From Amycolatopsis dendrobii (GTDB lineage: Bacteria; Actinomycetota; Actinomycetes; Mycobacteriales; Pseudonocardiaceae), in assembly GCF_014145675.1 (NCBI RefSeq), contig NZ_JACGZW010000003.1:124001-188000 (forward strand): 64,000 bases of DNA, in the 5' to 3' direction. Positions within the stretch are counted from its first letter, which is position 1. Every line of letters begins with the position of its first letter. The notes under the pieces were generated by a model, which did not search any database, was not told the origin of the DNA, and saw nothing but the letters and a program-made list of their open reading frames with translations. Position numbers and translations under genes: made by a program. Below are positions 1-8,761 of this stretch, in pieces.

Positions 1-628
1 ACAACCGCCCACAATGGACGATCAACGCGTCAGCACCACTGGCCAACACCGACCGCCAGCCGGAATCCCGCATCGACGGCGCGAACGTCGCCAGGTCCAC
101 TCCCAACGGCACCCGCCGGACGTTAGGCGCGGCGATCCGCTCGAACTCCGCGTGCGCGAAGGCCGTCGTGCAAACCACCGTGTCGTACGAGGCCGCCATC
201 CGCCGGTTGGCGGCGTCCGCGACGTGCCGGGCCATCGCTCCGGGCAGCAAGAACTGCTCCAGCAACCGGTCCAGCCGCTCGTGCGAGATGACCATGCTGG
301 GCACGCCGTTGCGCCGCGCCCAGACGCCCATTCCCCGCAAGGTCAGCCGGTCGGACACCTCCAGCCGGTCCGGTTCCAGCCGTCGCAGCACCGAACGGAC
401 CCGCTGCGGATCGACCGCGCGATACCCGCCGGTGCCGGGAATTCGCAAGGCAGGCAAGGAATACCGGCACACCCCGGTCGGCAGGGTTTCCACCGCGTAC
501 CGCCGCCCGGGCACGACCAGCGTCACCCGATGCCCGCTGGCGACGTACCCCGCGCCAAGGTGGTTCAGCGCGGTCCGCAGCCCGCCGGATCGTGGTCCGT
601 AGAAGTTCGCCAGCTGGACGATGTGCAT
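1..628 (-). CDS. Glycosyltransferase family 4 protein, partial (C-terminus outside window)
   Basis: Translation of the complement from the ATG at 628 opens with MHIVQLANFYGPRSGG, the glycine-rich N-terminal loop of GT-B family 4 glycosyltransferases, and reads about 209 residues without a stop to the window edge. A VPLGVDLATFAP motif near residue 180 matches the linker before the second Rossmann domain. The nucleotide-sugar-binding half is missing. It lies 3 nt downstream of the mgtA-like gene on the same strand, so the two are probably co-transcribed, perhaps for cell-envelope mannolipids. Donor and acceptor cannot be read from the sequence. Confidence 0.85.
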   Translation of the reverse strand, partial: MHIVQLANFYGPRSGGLRTALNHLGAGYVASGHRVTLVVPGRRYAVETLPTGVCRYSLPALRIPGTGGYRAVDPQRVRSVLRRLEPDRLEVSDRLTLRGMGVWARRNGVPSMVISHERLDRLLEQFLLPGAMARHVADAANRRMAASYDTVVCTTAFAHAEFERIAAPNVRRVPLGVDLATFAPSMRDSGWRSVLASGADALIVHCGRL

Positions 629-631
629 GGC

Positions 632-1750
632 TCAAGCCGCGCGCGCGACTCGGCCCTGTACTGCTTCGTAGTGCCCGACCAGCTCCCGGCACACCGCGGG
701 CCACGTCCGGCCCAGGACCACTTTCCGCGCCTTCTCGCCCAGCCGGGCGCGCAACGCCGCGTCCCGCAGGTCGTCGACCTTGGCCACCAGCGCCGGACCG
801 AACGACTCCCGGTCGGCGGGCAGCAGATATCCGGTCCGGCCTGGCAGGACGAGATCCTTCGGGCCGCCCGCGTCCGGCGCGAGCACCGGCAGCCCCGACG
901 CCATCGCCTCCTGCACCGCCTGGCAGAACGTCTCGTGCGGCCCGGTGTGCACGAAAACGTCGAGGCTCGCGTACGCGACCGACAGCTCGTCGCCGTACTT
1001 CGCGCCGAGGAAAGCCGCTCCGGGCAACCGTTCCCGCAGCGCCGGCAGCTCCGGTCCGTCGCCGACGACGACCACGCGCACGCCCGGCATCCCGGCCAGC
1101 ACGGTCAGCCGGTCGACCTCCTTCTCCGGCGCGAGCCGTCCGACGAACCCGACGAGCAGCTCGCCGTTCGGCGCGAGTTCCGCGCGCAGCGCCGGGTCCG
1201 CGTGCGCCGGGGAAAACCGGCTGATGTCCACGCCGCGCGCCCAGCGGTGCACGCGCGGAACGCCGTGCAGCTTCAGCTGTTCGATCGAGTCCGACGACGG
1301 CGCGAGCGTCCGGTCGGCCCGCGAGTGCAGCCGGCGCACCCAGCGCCAGGCCGCCCGCGCGCCGATGCCGAAGCCGTACGACGTGGCGAACCCGGCGATA
1401 TCGGTCTGGTAGACGGCGATCGACGGCACGCGCAGCCGTCTCGCTGCGGCGAGCCCGCGCGCGCCGACCACGAACGGCGAGGCCAGGTGCACGACATCCG
1501 GGCCGAAATCGGCCAGTGCGGTCAGCACGGTGCGCGTCGGCAGGCCGATCGGCAGCGAGTTCACGCCGGGGAAGTCCAGCGCCGGAATGCGGACGACGGG
1601 CGCGCCGCGGTAACTCGCCGGGCCCGGTCCCGGCGCGACGACCAGCACGTCGTGCGCGGATTCGACCAGGTGCTCGACGACCCGCAGCACGGAATTCGTC
1701 ACGCCGTTCACCTGGGGCAGGAAACTTTCGGTGACTATGGCGACTCGCAC
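632..1750 (-). CDS. mgtA: GDP-mannose-dependent GT4 mannosyltransferase, MgtA-like
   Basis: A 372-residue GT-B glycosyltransferase. The start is taken as GTG at 1750 ([17 protein letters not shown]), where family similarity begins; an upstream in-frame extension of 40 residues looks unlike coding sequence. The C-terminal domain carries [15 protein letters not shown] (about 201-215) and an EX7E motif, E273 and E281, typical of retaining GT4 enzymes. It resembles mycobacterial MgtA (Rv0557), which mannosylates glycolipid acceptors at the membrane, and sits on the same side of menD as in M. tuberculosis. The substrate is inferred from homology and synteny. Confidence 0.8.
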   Translation of the reverse strand: MRVAIVTESFLPQVNGVTNSVLRVVEHLVESAHDVLVVAPGPGPASYRGAPVVRIPALDFPGVNSLPIGLPTRTVLTALADFGPDVVHLASPFVVGARGLAAARRLRVPSIAVYQTDIAGFATSYGFGIGARAAWRWVRRLHSRADRTLAPSSDSIEQLKLHGVPRVHRWARGVDISRFSPAHADPALRAELAPNGELLVGFVGRLAPEKEVDRLTVLAGMPGVRVVVVGDGPELPALRERLPGAAFLGAKYGDELSVAYASLDVFVHTGPHETFCQAVQEAMASGLPVLAPDAGGPKDLVLPGRTGYLLPADRESFGPALVAKVDDLRDAALRARLGEKARKVVLGRTWPAVCRELVGHYEAVQGRVARAA

Positions 1751-1926
1751 CGCGTCACTGTCGCAAAACCGCAGGCAGGGCGGGCCAATCCCGCGTAACC
1801 GACCGGCCAACGGTGGCGAAACACTCCGCAGCGTCCGCGCCCGGGCGCCGACCGTCGAAGAATTCGCCACGACATGTCATCTTCCGGTCGCGTTCCGGAC
1901 ACCAGGAACGCCCAGACTAAGCAGGC

Positions 1927-2760
1927 ATGACCCTCTTGTCCTCCAGGCCGTCGCGGCCCGTGGAACCCGGGCTGCTCTCCCGAGCGCTCGAGGTCGCGGG
2001 GCGGCTGGCGAACGACGCCACCGACGTGATCACCGCGACCGCGGGCCGCGGCGCGCACCCGGCGACGCTGGATTCGCCGTTCGACTGGGTCACCGACACC
2101 GATCGGATCCTGGAACGGCACACCCGCCGCGTGCTGACCGCGGAGTTCCCCGGAATCCCGGTGGTAGGCCACGAATTCGGCGCTGACCACGGCGCGGACG
2201 TCGCGGAGTACCGCTGGGTGGTCGATTCCGTGGACGGCACCGCGAACTACGTGGCCGGAGTGCCGTGGTGCGCGTACAGCCTCGCCCTGGTCGACGCGAG
2301 CGGCCCCGTGGTGGGCGTGGTCGCGGACCCGTACCGGGCGCAGATCTACGCCGCCGCCCGCGGCCGCGGTGCCCGGGCCAATGGGAAACCGCTGAAGCTG
2401 GTCGACCGCACGGGCACCGCCGGGGCGATCGTCTGCACCGAACTGGCCCGCAAGGGACCGTGGCCGGGAATGGGCGAGTTCATCGAACGCGCGGCGGCCG
2501 CACACGCGGGAGTGCGGGTACTGGGGTCGGCCGCGTTGTCGATCGCGCAGGTCGCACTCGGGCACGCGGCCGCGGCGGTGCTGCACAGCTACCACGAATG
2601 GGACGTCGCGGGGTCGGTCGCGATGGCGATCGAGGCCGGTGCGGTGGTGCTGGACAAGCACGGCGAGGACGCGGCGTTGCCTACGGACGGATTGCTGGTT
2701 GCGGCACCTGGCGTTGCCGATGAGGTGCTTGGCTGGTGGCAGGAAACCGTCGGGACGTAG
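1927..2760 (+). CDS. Inositol monophosphatase family protein
   Basis: A 277-residue member of the Mg-dependent inositol monophosphatase/FBPase/CysQ superfamily. The metal motif reads VVDSVDGTANYVAGVP (about 98-113, ligands D100 and D103), and HEWDVAGS near 223-230 supplies the second metal aspartate (D226). The usual GEE metal motif appears as GHEFG (81-85). Divergent from mgtA across a 176-bp gap. Substrate could be an inositol phosphate, PAP or another sugar phosphate; the sequence does not decide. The gene ends just before a perfect palindrome. Confidence 0.85.
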   Translation: MTLLSSRPSRPVEPGLLSRALEVAGRLANDATDVITATAGRGAHPATLDSPFDWVTDTDRILERHTRRVLTAEFPGIPVVGHEFGADHGADVAEYRWVVDSVDGTANYVAGVPWCAYSLALVDASGPVVGVVADPYRAQIYAAARGRGARANGKPLKLVDRTGTAGAIVCTELARKGPWPGMGEFIERAAAAHAGVRVLGSAALSIAQVALGHAAAAVLHSYHEWDVAGSVAMAIEAGAVVLDKHGEDAALPTDGLLVAAPGVADEVLGWWQETVGT

Positions 2761-2762
2761 GG

Positions 2763-2812
2763 GGCTCGTGAGTGTTCATGCCGGTTCTAACCGGCATGAA
2801 CACTCACGAGCC
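2763..2812. terminator. Family A palindrome, copy 1: convergent terminator
   Basis: Perfect inverted repeat with 24-bp arms (left 2763-2786, right 2789-2812) and a CT loop; the core is GGTTCTAACC. It fills the whole gap between the converging IMPase and DUF3592 genes, starting 3 nt after one stop and touching the other. There is no T-run, as is common for actinobacterial terminators. The sequence recurs at 8697, 22532, 43924 and 58450. Confidence 0.85.
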
Positions 2813-3277
2813 TCACACCTTCGCGGGCACCGGCTCCGGAGCGGCAGCGGACCGGTCCCGCTTCATCAACCGGCGCAGCCACCACAGCAGCGGGCCCGCG
2901 ACCAGCCACGTGATCAGCACCGTCATGCCTACCGGCAGCAGCGTCAACGTCGCGGTCCGGCCCGCGACCCGGGTCAGCTCCGGATTGGTCGCGTCGTACT
3001 CGATCGCCACCAGCTGACCGGCGGCGAGACCCGACGGGTACAGCACGCCGGTCGCCGGGCTGTGCACGATGCCGTCCGGCGTCTGGTACTGGATGATCGT
3101 GCGGTCGAACGCCACCGATTCGACCGTCGCGTTCGCCGTGCCAAGGTGCGATTCGATCGCGCTGTCGTTGCGGAACGCGGCGAAAACCAGGCTCACGCAC
3201 ATCACTGTGAGCAGCACAGCTACGCCCAACACGGCGAACCACGCGATCCGCCGTGCCTTCACACTCCTGGCTGCCAC
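2813..3277 (-). CDS. DUF3592-type membrane protein
   Basis: A 154-residue protein with an N-terminal membrane segment (about 10-34), a roughly 75-residue extracytoplasmic beta-rich part containing IEYDATNPELTRVAG, and a second membrane segment (about 108-132) followed by a basic tail. This is the DUF3592 arrangement. A small membrane protein lies at the same place between menD and mgtA in M. tuberculosis (Rv0556). The gene ends on the palindrome and lies 9 nt downstream of the unrecognised gene at 3287-3961. Function unknown. Confidence 0.75.
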   Translation of the reverse strand: MAARSVKARRIAWFAVLGVAVLLTVMCVSLVFAAFRNDSAIESHLGTANATVESVAFDRTIIQYQTPDGIVHSPATGVLYPSGLAAGQLVAIEYDATNPELTRVAGRTATLTLLPVGMTVLITWLVAGPLLWWLRRLMKRDRSAAAPEPVPAKV

Positions 3278-3286
3278 ACCCAGAGT

Positions 3287-3961
3287 TTAGTCGGGTGCGC
3301 CGACCAGCTCGGCACTCGGCAGCCAGTGCGCCCGGTACAGCACGTGCAGGTTGTACGCGTTCACCAGCAGCCGAGACGTCCAATGCAGCTGAAAACACTT
3401 GTGGTGCGGCGATTCCTCGTCCGGAGCCGCGCCTGGGGCGCCGAACGCGAGGTCGAAGAAGTCCTCGGCGGTGTGCCGGAAGACCGCCGGGCTGCCGGTC
3501 AGGAACATCGTGTTCGCGTGGTACCGGTCGAGCAGCCGGTCCCGCGTCGGCCATTCCGGCCATTCGATCGGCCGCCGATCGGCCGGGACCCGCACCGTAT
3601 GCGGCCGGGGCGGGCCGAGTGCCGCGCGCAGCCGCGGCCACTGCGAAGGGCGCAGGTGGGCGGCGTGCTGGCTCAGCACGAGATCCAGCGGACGGCCGGA
3701 GAATTCCGGTTCCGCGGGAATCCGGCCGGTGCGCAGCGGCAGGTGGATGATCGTGTGCCGGGACCGCGAAGCCAGCAGCCACAGCACCCCGATCCGGTAT
3801 GCCGCGCGGCGATCGACGTACATCTCCACGTGCGACATCTCCATGCCCGGAGCGATCTCGAACAACAGCGCGGTATCCAGACCGGGATCAGGGCGCAGCA
3901 CCCGCCACTCCCGGCCGTCGAGCCGGGCGTGGCGGAGCTGCGCCCGCACTTTCATGGCCAC
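3287..3961 (-). CDS. Hypothetical protein, not recognised
   Basis: A 224-residue soluble protein, Arg- and Leu-rich, with no signal peptide or membrane segment. Aromatic/His stretches such as SPHHKCFQLHWTSRLLVNAY lie near the C-terminus, and WPEWPTRDRLLDRYHANTMF in the middle third. A GGAGG Shine-Dalgarno lies at 3967-3971, suiting either GTG 3961 or ATG 3955. It sits in a same-strand run between the M1 peptidase and the DUF3592 gene. I recognise no family; codon pattern and RBS support a real gene. Confidence 0.7.
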   Translation of the reverse strand: MAMKVRAQLRHARLDGREWRVLRPDPGLDTALLFEIAPGMEMSHVEMYVDRRAAYRIGVLWLLASRSRHTIIHLPLRTGRIPAEPEFSGRPLDLVLSQHAAHLRPSQWPRLRAALGPPRPHTVRVPADRRPIEWPEWPTRDRLLDRYHANTMFLTGSPAVFRHTAEDFFDLAFGAPGAAPDEESPHHKCFQLHWTSRLLVNAYNLHVLYRAHWLPSAELVGAPD

Positions 3962-4018
3962 CGAATCCTCCGGGAGAGAGCGGAACTCTCCAGGATCCCG
4001 CAGCCAGGCAAGCGAATT

Positions 4019-5533
4019 TCAGTGCCGGTCCGCCTCCGCCAGCGCGCGGTGGTTCGCCTGGATCTGGTCCCACGCCTTCGGCTTCGCCGGGACAGCGGCG
4101 AACGCACGGGCCGCGACCGTCCCGTTAGGACCGACAGCGGGCTTGCCCTTGGTGAACAACCAGGTCTGGAACAGCTCCTGCAACGGCTTGCCCGAGACCT
4201 TCTCCGCGAGTGCGATGAAGTCCGGGATCACCGCCGCCTTGCCCGCCTTCGCGACCTGCCACTGCTGGAGAATCGAGAAGAACGCCTCGTCGCCGACCGT
4301 CTTGCGCAGCGCCTGCACGGCCATCGCGCCCCGGTCGTACACCGCGCGGTCGAACTGCTTCGGCTCGCTCGGGTCGCCCGGCAGGACCTGCCAGAACGGG
4401 TCGTCGGCGGCGTAGGAGTCGTACGCGTACTGCGCGAGTTCCGCGGTCGTGCCCTCGCCTTGATGCTCTGACCACAGGTACTCGGCGTAGGAGGCGAAGC
4501 CCTCGTTCAGCCAGATGTCGCTCCACTTGCCCAGCGAAACGTTGTCGCCGAACCACTGGTGTGCGTTCTCGTGCGCGATCAGCGTGGTGTTGGCACCGGC
4601 GGCGAAGTTGCGCGCGCCGTAGGTCGGGCGGGTCTGGTTTTCCAGCGAGAAGGTGATCCCGCTGGTCACGACGCCGCCTTCGGCCTCGAACGGGTAAGGC
4701 CCGAACTGCGATGCCAGGAACTCGTCGACCTCCGGCGTCCGCTCCACGCTCGCCTTGGCCGCGTCGAGCGAGTCGCCGAGATCCGAACCGTAGGCGGTGA
4801 CGAACGGCTTGCCGTCCGGCGTAGTGGACTGGACCACGTCGTACTTGCCGACGATGAACGACGTCAGGTATGTCGCCTGCGGTTTGGTGCTGCGCCAGTT
4901 CCACCGCGTCCAGCCGGCGCGCTTCTTGGTCTTGCGCACGAGCGTGCCGTTCGAGATGGCGGCGAGCCCGTCCGGAGCCTCGATCGACACGTCGTAGGTC
5001 GCTTTGTCGGTCGGGTGGTCGTTGGAGGGGAACCACCACTGCGCGCTCTGCGGCTCATCGACGCCGAGTGCGCCGAAAGCGCCCTTCTTCCAGGTGTTCA
5101 GTCCGCCGACCTTCTCCGTCGACGGGCTGTCGGAATAGCTCACGACGACCGTCGCGGACTGGCCCTTGAGCAGCGGCTGCGCCGGAGTGATCACCAGCTC
5201 GCCGTCGCCGTTCTGATTGGTGAACTGCGCGGGCCGGTTGTTCACCAGTACCTTCGACGCCTTGAGCGCGAAGTCGAGGTCGAAGCGCGACAGGTCCTGG
5301 GTCGCGGTGAGCAGGAGCGTCGTGGTGCCCGACAGAACGTCGGTCTCCGGCTGGTAGCTCACGCGGATGTCGTAGTGCTGCACGTCGGTGCCGCCGTTGC
5401 CGGCGTTCGGGTAGTAAGGGTCGCCGACGCCGGGCGCGCCCGGTGCCGGTACTGCCGAAGCGGTGCCTGCCAGCAGCACCGTCGCGACTCCAGCCGCAAC
5501 CGCCCCGATTCCGGCCCGAGTTCTCGATCGCAT
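4019..5533 (-). CDS. Secreted M1-family zinc aminopeptidase
   Basis: A 504-residue gluzincin. The ATG at 5533 is preferred because GGAGGA lies 5 nt upstream; a 13-codon longer frame lacks this. A signal peptide covers residues 1-27 (AGTASA cleavage). The zinc site is HENAHQWFGD (H321, E322, H325) with third ligand E344 in WLNEGFASYAEYL; SLENQTRP (296-303) occupies the GxMEN substrate position. It lacks the long C-terminal helical domain of PepN, so it is a short secreted aminopeptidase that probably trims peptides outside the cell. Confidence 0.9.
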   Translation of the reverse strand: MRSRTRAGIGAVAAGVATVLLAGTASAVPAPGAPGVGDPYYPNAGNGGTDVQHYDIRVSYQPETDVLSGTTTLLLTATQDLSRFDLDFALKASKVLVNNRPAQFTNQNGDGELVITPAQPLLKGQSATVVVSYSDSPSTEKVGGLNTWKKGAFGALGVDEPQSAQWWFPSNDHPTDKATYDVSIEAPDGLAAISNGTLVRKTKKRAGWTRWNWRSTKPQATYLTSFIVGKYDVVQSTTPDGKPFVTAYGSDLGDSLDAAKASVERTPEVDEFLASQFGPYPFEAEGGVVTSGITFSLENQTRPTYGARNFAAGANTTLIAHENAHQWFGDNVSLGKWSDIWLNEGFASYAEYLWSEHQGEGTTAELAQYAYDSYAADDPFWQVLPGDPSEPKQFDRAVYDRGAMAVQALRKTVGDEAFFSILQQWQVAKAGKAAVIPDFIALAEKVSGKPLQELFQTWLFTKGKPAVGPNGTVAARAFAAVPAKPKAWDQIQANHRALAEADRH

Positions 5534-5624
5534 GGTTCCTCCAAGGTGGCCAATGCGACCGAACGTATCCACGTGGGCACCGCACAGGTACGTCCGAAGG
5601 ACGGGTTCTTACCCACTGGGAAGA

Positions 5625-5981
5625 TCACCCGGATTCGGCGATCCACCACGCGATGGCGATCGGGATGCCGTACAGGATCGGGCCCGCGTAGAGCCCCGGC
5701 CACGGCCCCCAGCCGCGCCGCACGGCCAGCCCGGCCATCGCGAACGAGCCGCCGATCGCCGCGAACCAGCCGACCCACGGCAGCGAGGCGACCGCCTGCT
5801 GTCCGGCCGCGCTGCAGATCGCCCTGCTGTCCCCGGCGAAGCAGTTGTCGCTGGCCATCACCAGGAACGACGAGAAATACGAGCACACCAACCCGAGCAG
5901 GGCCAGTGCCGCCACCGCCGCGCTGAACCAGGCCCACCGGCCTCGCGGGCGCAGGTCCGCCTCGTTCACGAAATCCCCCAT
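5625..5981 (-). CDS. Small four-helix membrane protein
   Basis: About 118 residues with four hydrophobic segments: near residues 17-40, 59-74, 78-90 and 95-115. A short loop contains a Cys pair (DNCFAGDSRAICSAAG) that could form an extracytoplasmic disulfide. The gene begins 19 nt downstream of menD on the same strand. Either GTG 5987 or ATG 5981 may start it; neither has a strong RBS. No family recognised. Confidence 0.65.
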   Translation of the reverse strand: MGDFVNEADLRPRGRWAWFSAAVAALALLGLVCSYFSSFLVMASDNCFAGDSRAICSAAGQQAVASLPWVGWFAAIGGSFAMAGLAVRRGWGPWPGLYAGPILYGIPIAIAWWIAESG

Positions 5982-6000
5982 TTTCACCGGCCCCCGCCGG

Positions 6001-7677
6001 TTAAACCGTCCCCACCGCTTCCGCGACCGCCGACTTCAGCCGCGCGTGGAGATTCCGGTGCTGTGCCCGGTCAACGCGGACCTCGACCACCCGCAGGCCC
6101 GGCGCGGGCCGCAACGCGGCACGGAATTCCTCGACCGTCTCGGCCACGACGTGCGGCACCCGGTAGCCCGCGCAGAGCGCGCCCAAATCCGCGCCGTGCG
6201 GCGTGCCGAAGACGCGCTCGAAGCTCGCCGAGTGTTCCGGCGCGCCCTGCTCCAGCAGCGAGAAAATGCCGCCGCCGTCGTCGTTCAGCACCACGATCGT
6301 CAGATCCGGCAACTGCTCCGCGGGCCCGGTGAGCAGGCCGGACGCGTCGTGCAGGAACGTCAGGTCGCCGAGCAGCGCGTACGACGGCGCGCGGTGCACG
6401 GTGGCCGCGCCGATAGCCGTCGACACCGTGCCGTCGATCCCGGCGACGCCGCGGTTGCGGTGCACCAGGACGTCCGGACGCAGCCGTCCGGCCAGCGCGA
6501 CATCGCGCGTCGGGTTCGAGGAGCCGACCACCAGCAGCGCGCCTTCCGGCAACGCGTCGACCAATTCCGTCGCCACCCGCACCCCGCTCGGCCACGGCTC
6601 GGCGGCCAGCGCCGTCGCGACCGCCTGGCTGGCCGCGGCGTCCGCGCGCTGCCAGCTCGCCAGCCACTCCGGGTCCGCGGGCTTCGTCGGTTCGGCGAAC
6701 CACTGCCCGACCTGCCGGACGTTGTGCGCGGGCGCGGGCCAGTCCGAGTCCGGACGCACCAGCAGCACCTCGACCTCCGGGTCCGACAGCACCTTCTGGA
6801 CCTGCCGGAACACCGTCGGACGGCCGAGGCACAGCACCTGCTCGGGCCGGTGTCGCGAGATGAATTCCTCGACGCCGAGCAGCCAGGCGCCGGACGACAT
6901 CGCGGTCGCGCCCGACAGGCCCAGCCCGCCGGTCTCCGAAACCACCGGCCAGCCGTGCTGTTCGGCCCATTCGCTGGCCGCCTGCGCGCCGGTGTCGCAC
7001 GCGATCACCAGGCCGTGCCGTGCCGACGGGACCACGAACGAGGGCAGCGCGCCGAAGTCCGGCAGCTCGGTCCAGCGTTCGCCGTCCGGACGGCCTTCGA
7101 GGGATTCGTACCACTTGCCGTCGTCGTCGAGATCCGGCACCAGCGGCTCGCGGAACGGGATGTTCAGGTGCACCGGCCCGCAGCGCCACTCGCCGTACGC
7201 GGCGTTCCACGCGCGGCAGATCTGGCTGCGCCAGTAGGAGTTCTGCCCGGCCCGGCGTTCGGCGACGGCCAGCTCGTCGAAGTAGCGGACCGCGTCGCCG
7301 TACAGCTCGTACTGGTTGATCACCTGGCTCGCGCCCGCGGAACGCAGCTCCGGCGGGCGGTCGGCGGTGAGCACGATCAGCGGCACGCCTGCCCGGTCGG
7401 CCTCCAGCACGGCCGGGTGGAAGTTCGCCGCCGCGGTGCCGGAGGTGCAGACCACCGCCGCCGGACGGCCGGTGCGCGCCGCGATGCCGAGCGCGAGGAA
7501 CGCCGCGCCGCGCTCGTCGATGCGGACGTGCAGTTGCAGCCGTCCCGAAGCGGCGGCGTCGTAGAGCGCGATCGACAGCGGCGCGTTGCGAGATCCTGGA
7601 CACAACACCACGTGCGACACGGTGTTGCGGACGAGTTCGTCGACGATGACCCTGGCCTGCGCGGTGGAGGGGTTCAC
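6001..7677 (-). CDS. menD: SEPHCHC synthase (menaquinone step 2)
   Basis: A 558-residue ThDP-dependent enzyme that joins isochorismate and 2-oxoglutarate to make SEPHCHC. The N-terminus (MNPSTAQARVIVDELVRN) and VVLCPGSRNAPLSIAL are MenD signatures. HVRIDERGAAFLALGIA carries the ThDP-activating glutamate, and LNDDGGGIFSLLEQG near residue 470 is the ThDP/Mg site. The start is GTG at 7677. It is divergent from menB with a 66-bp shared promoter region. No menF, menC or menH is present nearby. Confidence 0.95.
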   Translation of the reverse strand: MNPSTAQARVIVDELVRNTVSHVVLCPGSRNAPLSIALYDAAASGRLQLHVRIDERGAAFLALGIAARTGRPAAVVCTSGTAAANFHPAVLEADRAGVPLIVLTADRPPELRSAGASQVINQYELYGDAVRYFDELAVAERRAGQNSYWRSQICRAWNAAYGEWRCGPVHLNIPFREPLVPDLDDDGKWYESLEGRPDGERWTELPDFGALPSFVVPSARHGLVIACDTGAQAASEWAEQHGWPVVSETGGLGLSGATAMSSGAWLLGVEEFISRHRPEQVLCLGRPTVFRQVQKVLSDPEVEVLLVRPDSDWPAPAHNVRQVGQWFAEPTKPADPEWLASWQRADAAASQAVATALAAEPWPSGVRVATELVDALPEGALLVVGSSNPTRDVALAGRLRPDVLVHRNRGVAGIDGTVSTAIGAATVHRAPSYALLGDLTFLHDASGLLTGPAEQLPDLTIVVLNDDGGGIFSLLEQGAPEHSASFERVFGTPHGADLGALCAGYRVPHVVAETVEEFRAALRPAPGLRVVEVRVDRAQHRNLHARLKSAVAEAVGTV

Positions 7678-7743
7678 CGGCAGACCCCCGCTTGAGCGCC
7701 GTCCGGCCGGCCCTCTCCGGCAGCGGCGTCAGGCACAGCGATC

Positions 7744-8694
7744 ATGTCCACAGGTCCTATTCTCCCAAACGTGGATGACGCCCGAGTTTCCGAGCTGTTC
7801 GACCCCGCCGCCTGGTCCGAGGTCGAAGGGTTCTCCTTCACCGACATCACCTACCACCGTTCGCGAGACGCCCGCTCCGGCAAACGGGTGGTCCGGATCG
7901 CTTTCGACCGTCCGGAGGTCCGCAACGCCTTCCGCCCGCACACCGTCGACGAGCTCTACCGGGCGCTCGACCACGCCCGGATGAGCTCGGACGTCGGGTG
8001 CGTCCTGCTCACCGGCAACGGCCCGTCGCCGAAGGACGGCGGCTGGGCGTTCTGCTCCGGCGGTGACCAGCGTATTCGCGGACGCTCCGGGTATCAGTAC
8101 GCGAGCGGGGAGACCTCGGACACGGTCGACCCGGCGCGGGCGGGCAGGCTGCACATCCTCGAGGTCCAGCGGTTGATCCGGTTCATGCCGAAACCCGTGG
8201 TCGCCGTGGTGCCGGGCTGGGCGGCGGGCGGCGGGCATTCGCTGCACGTCGTGTGCGATCTCACCCTCGCCTCGGCCGAGCACGCGCGGTTCAAGCAGAC
8301 CGACGCGGACGTCGGCTCGTTCGACGCGGGCTACGGTTCGGCGGGCCTCGCCCGGCAGGTCGGGCAGAAATTCGCGCGGGAGATCTTCTTCCTCGGCCGC
8401 GACTACACCGCCGAGCAAATGCACCGGATGGGCGCGGTCAACGAGGTCGTGCCGCACGCCGAGCTGGAGCGGGTCGCGCTCGAATGGGGCTGGGCGATCG
8501 TCGGCAAGTCGCCGACCGCGCAGCGGATGCTGAAGTACGCGTTCAACGCGATCGACGACGGGCTCGTCGGACAGCAGCTGTTCGCCGGAGAAACCACCCG
8601 GCTGGCGTACATGCAGGACGAGGCCGTCGAAGGCCGCGACGCGTTCCTGGAGAAGCGCGACCCGGACTGGTCCGGCTACCCGTACTACTACTGA
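7744..8694 (+). CDS. menB: 1,4-dihydroxy-2-naphthoyl-CoA synthase
   Basis: A 316-residue crotonase-fold enzyme that cyclises o-succinylbenzoyl-CoA. FCSGGDQRIRGRSGYQYASG (about 103-122) forms the oxyanion loop and flexible A-loop, and KQTDADVGSFDAGYGSAGLA holds the active-site aspartate. The C-terminal DPDWSGYPYYY matches MenB proteins that swap C-termini in the hexamer. Length is usual for actinobacterial MenB. The gene is followed after 2 nt by a family A palindrome and then menE. Confidence 0.95.
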   Translation: MSTGPILPNVDDARVSELFDPAAWSEVEGFSFTDITYHRSRDARSGKRVVRIAFDRPEVRNAFRPHTVDELYRALDHARMSSDVGCVLLTGNGPSPKDGGWAFCSGGDQRIRGRSGYQYASGETSDTVDPARAGRLHILEVQRLIRFMPKPVVAVVPGWAAGGGHSLHVVCDLTLASAEHARFKQTDADVGSFDAGYGSAGLARQVGQKFAREIFFLGRDYTAEQMHRMGAVNEVVPHAELERVALEWGWAIVGKSPTAQRMLKYAFNAIDDGLVGQQLFAGETTRLAYMQDEAVEGRDAFLEKRDPDWSGYPYYY

Positions 8695-8696
8695 CC

Positions 8697-8740
8697 TCGT
8701 GAGTGTTTATGCCGGTTCTAACCGGCATAAACACTCACGA
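8697..8740. terminator. Family A palindrome, copy 2: between menB and menE
   Basis: Perfect 21-bp arms (8697-8717 and 8720-8740) around a CT loop. Compared with copy 1 the arm reads GTGTTTATGCC instead of GTGTTCATGCC, with the matching change in the other arm, so pairing is kept. It lies 2 nt after the menB stop and 21 nt before menE, which runs the same way, so it may cut down or process the menB-menE transcript rather than end it fully. Confidence 0.8.
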
Positions 8741-8761
8741 CACCCCCGCGGAGGCCCCTAG

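Noticed and set aside
14-1798. A 594-codon + strand open frame at the start of the window
   Set aside because: It is the complement of the two glycosyltransferase genes, with low-complexity composition and no RBS.
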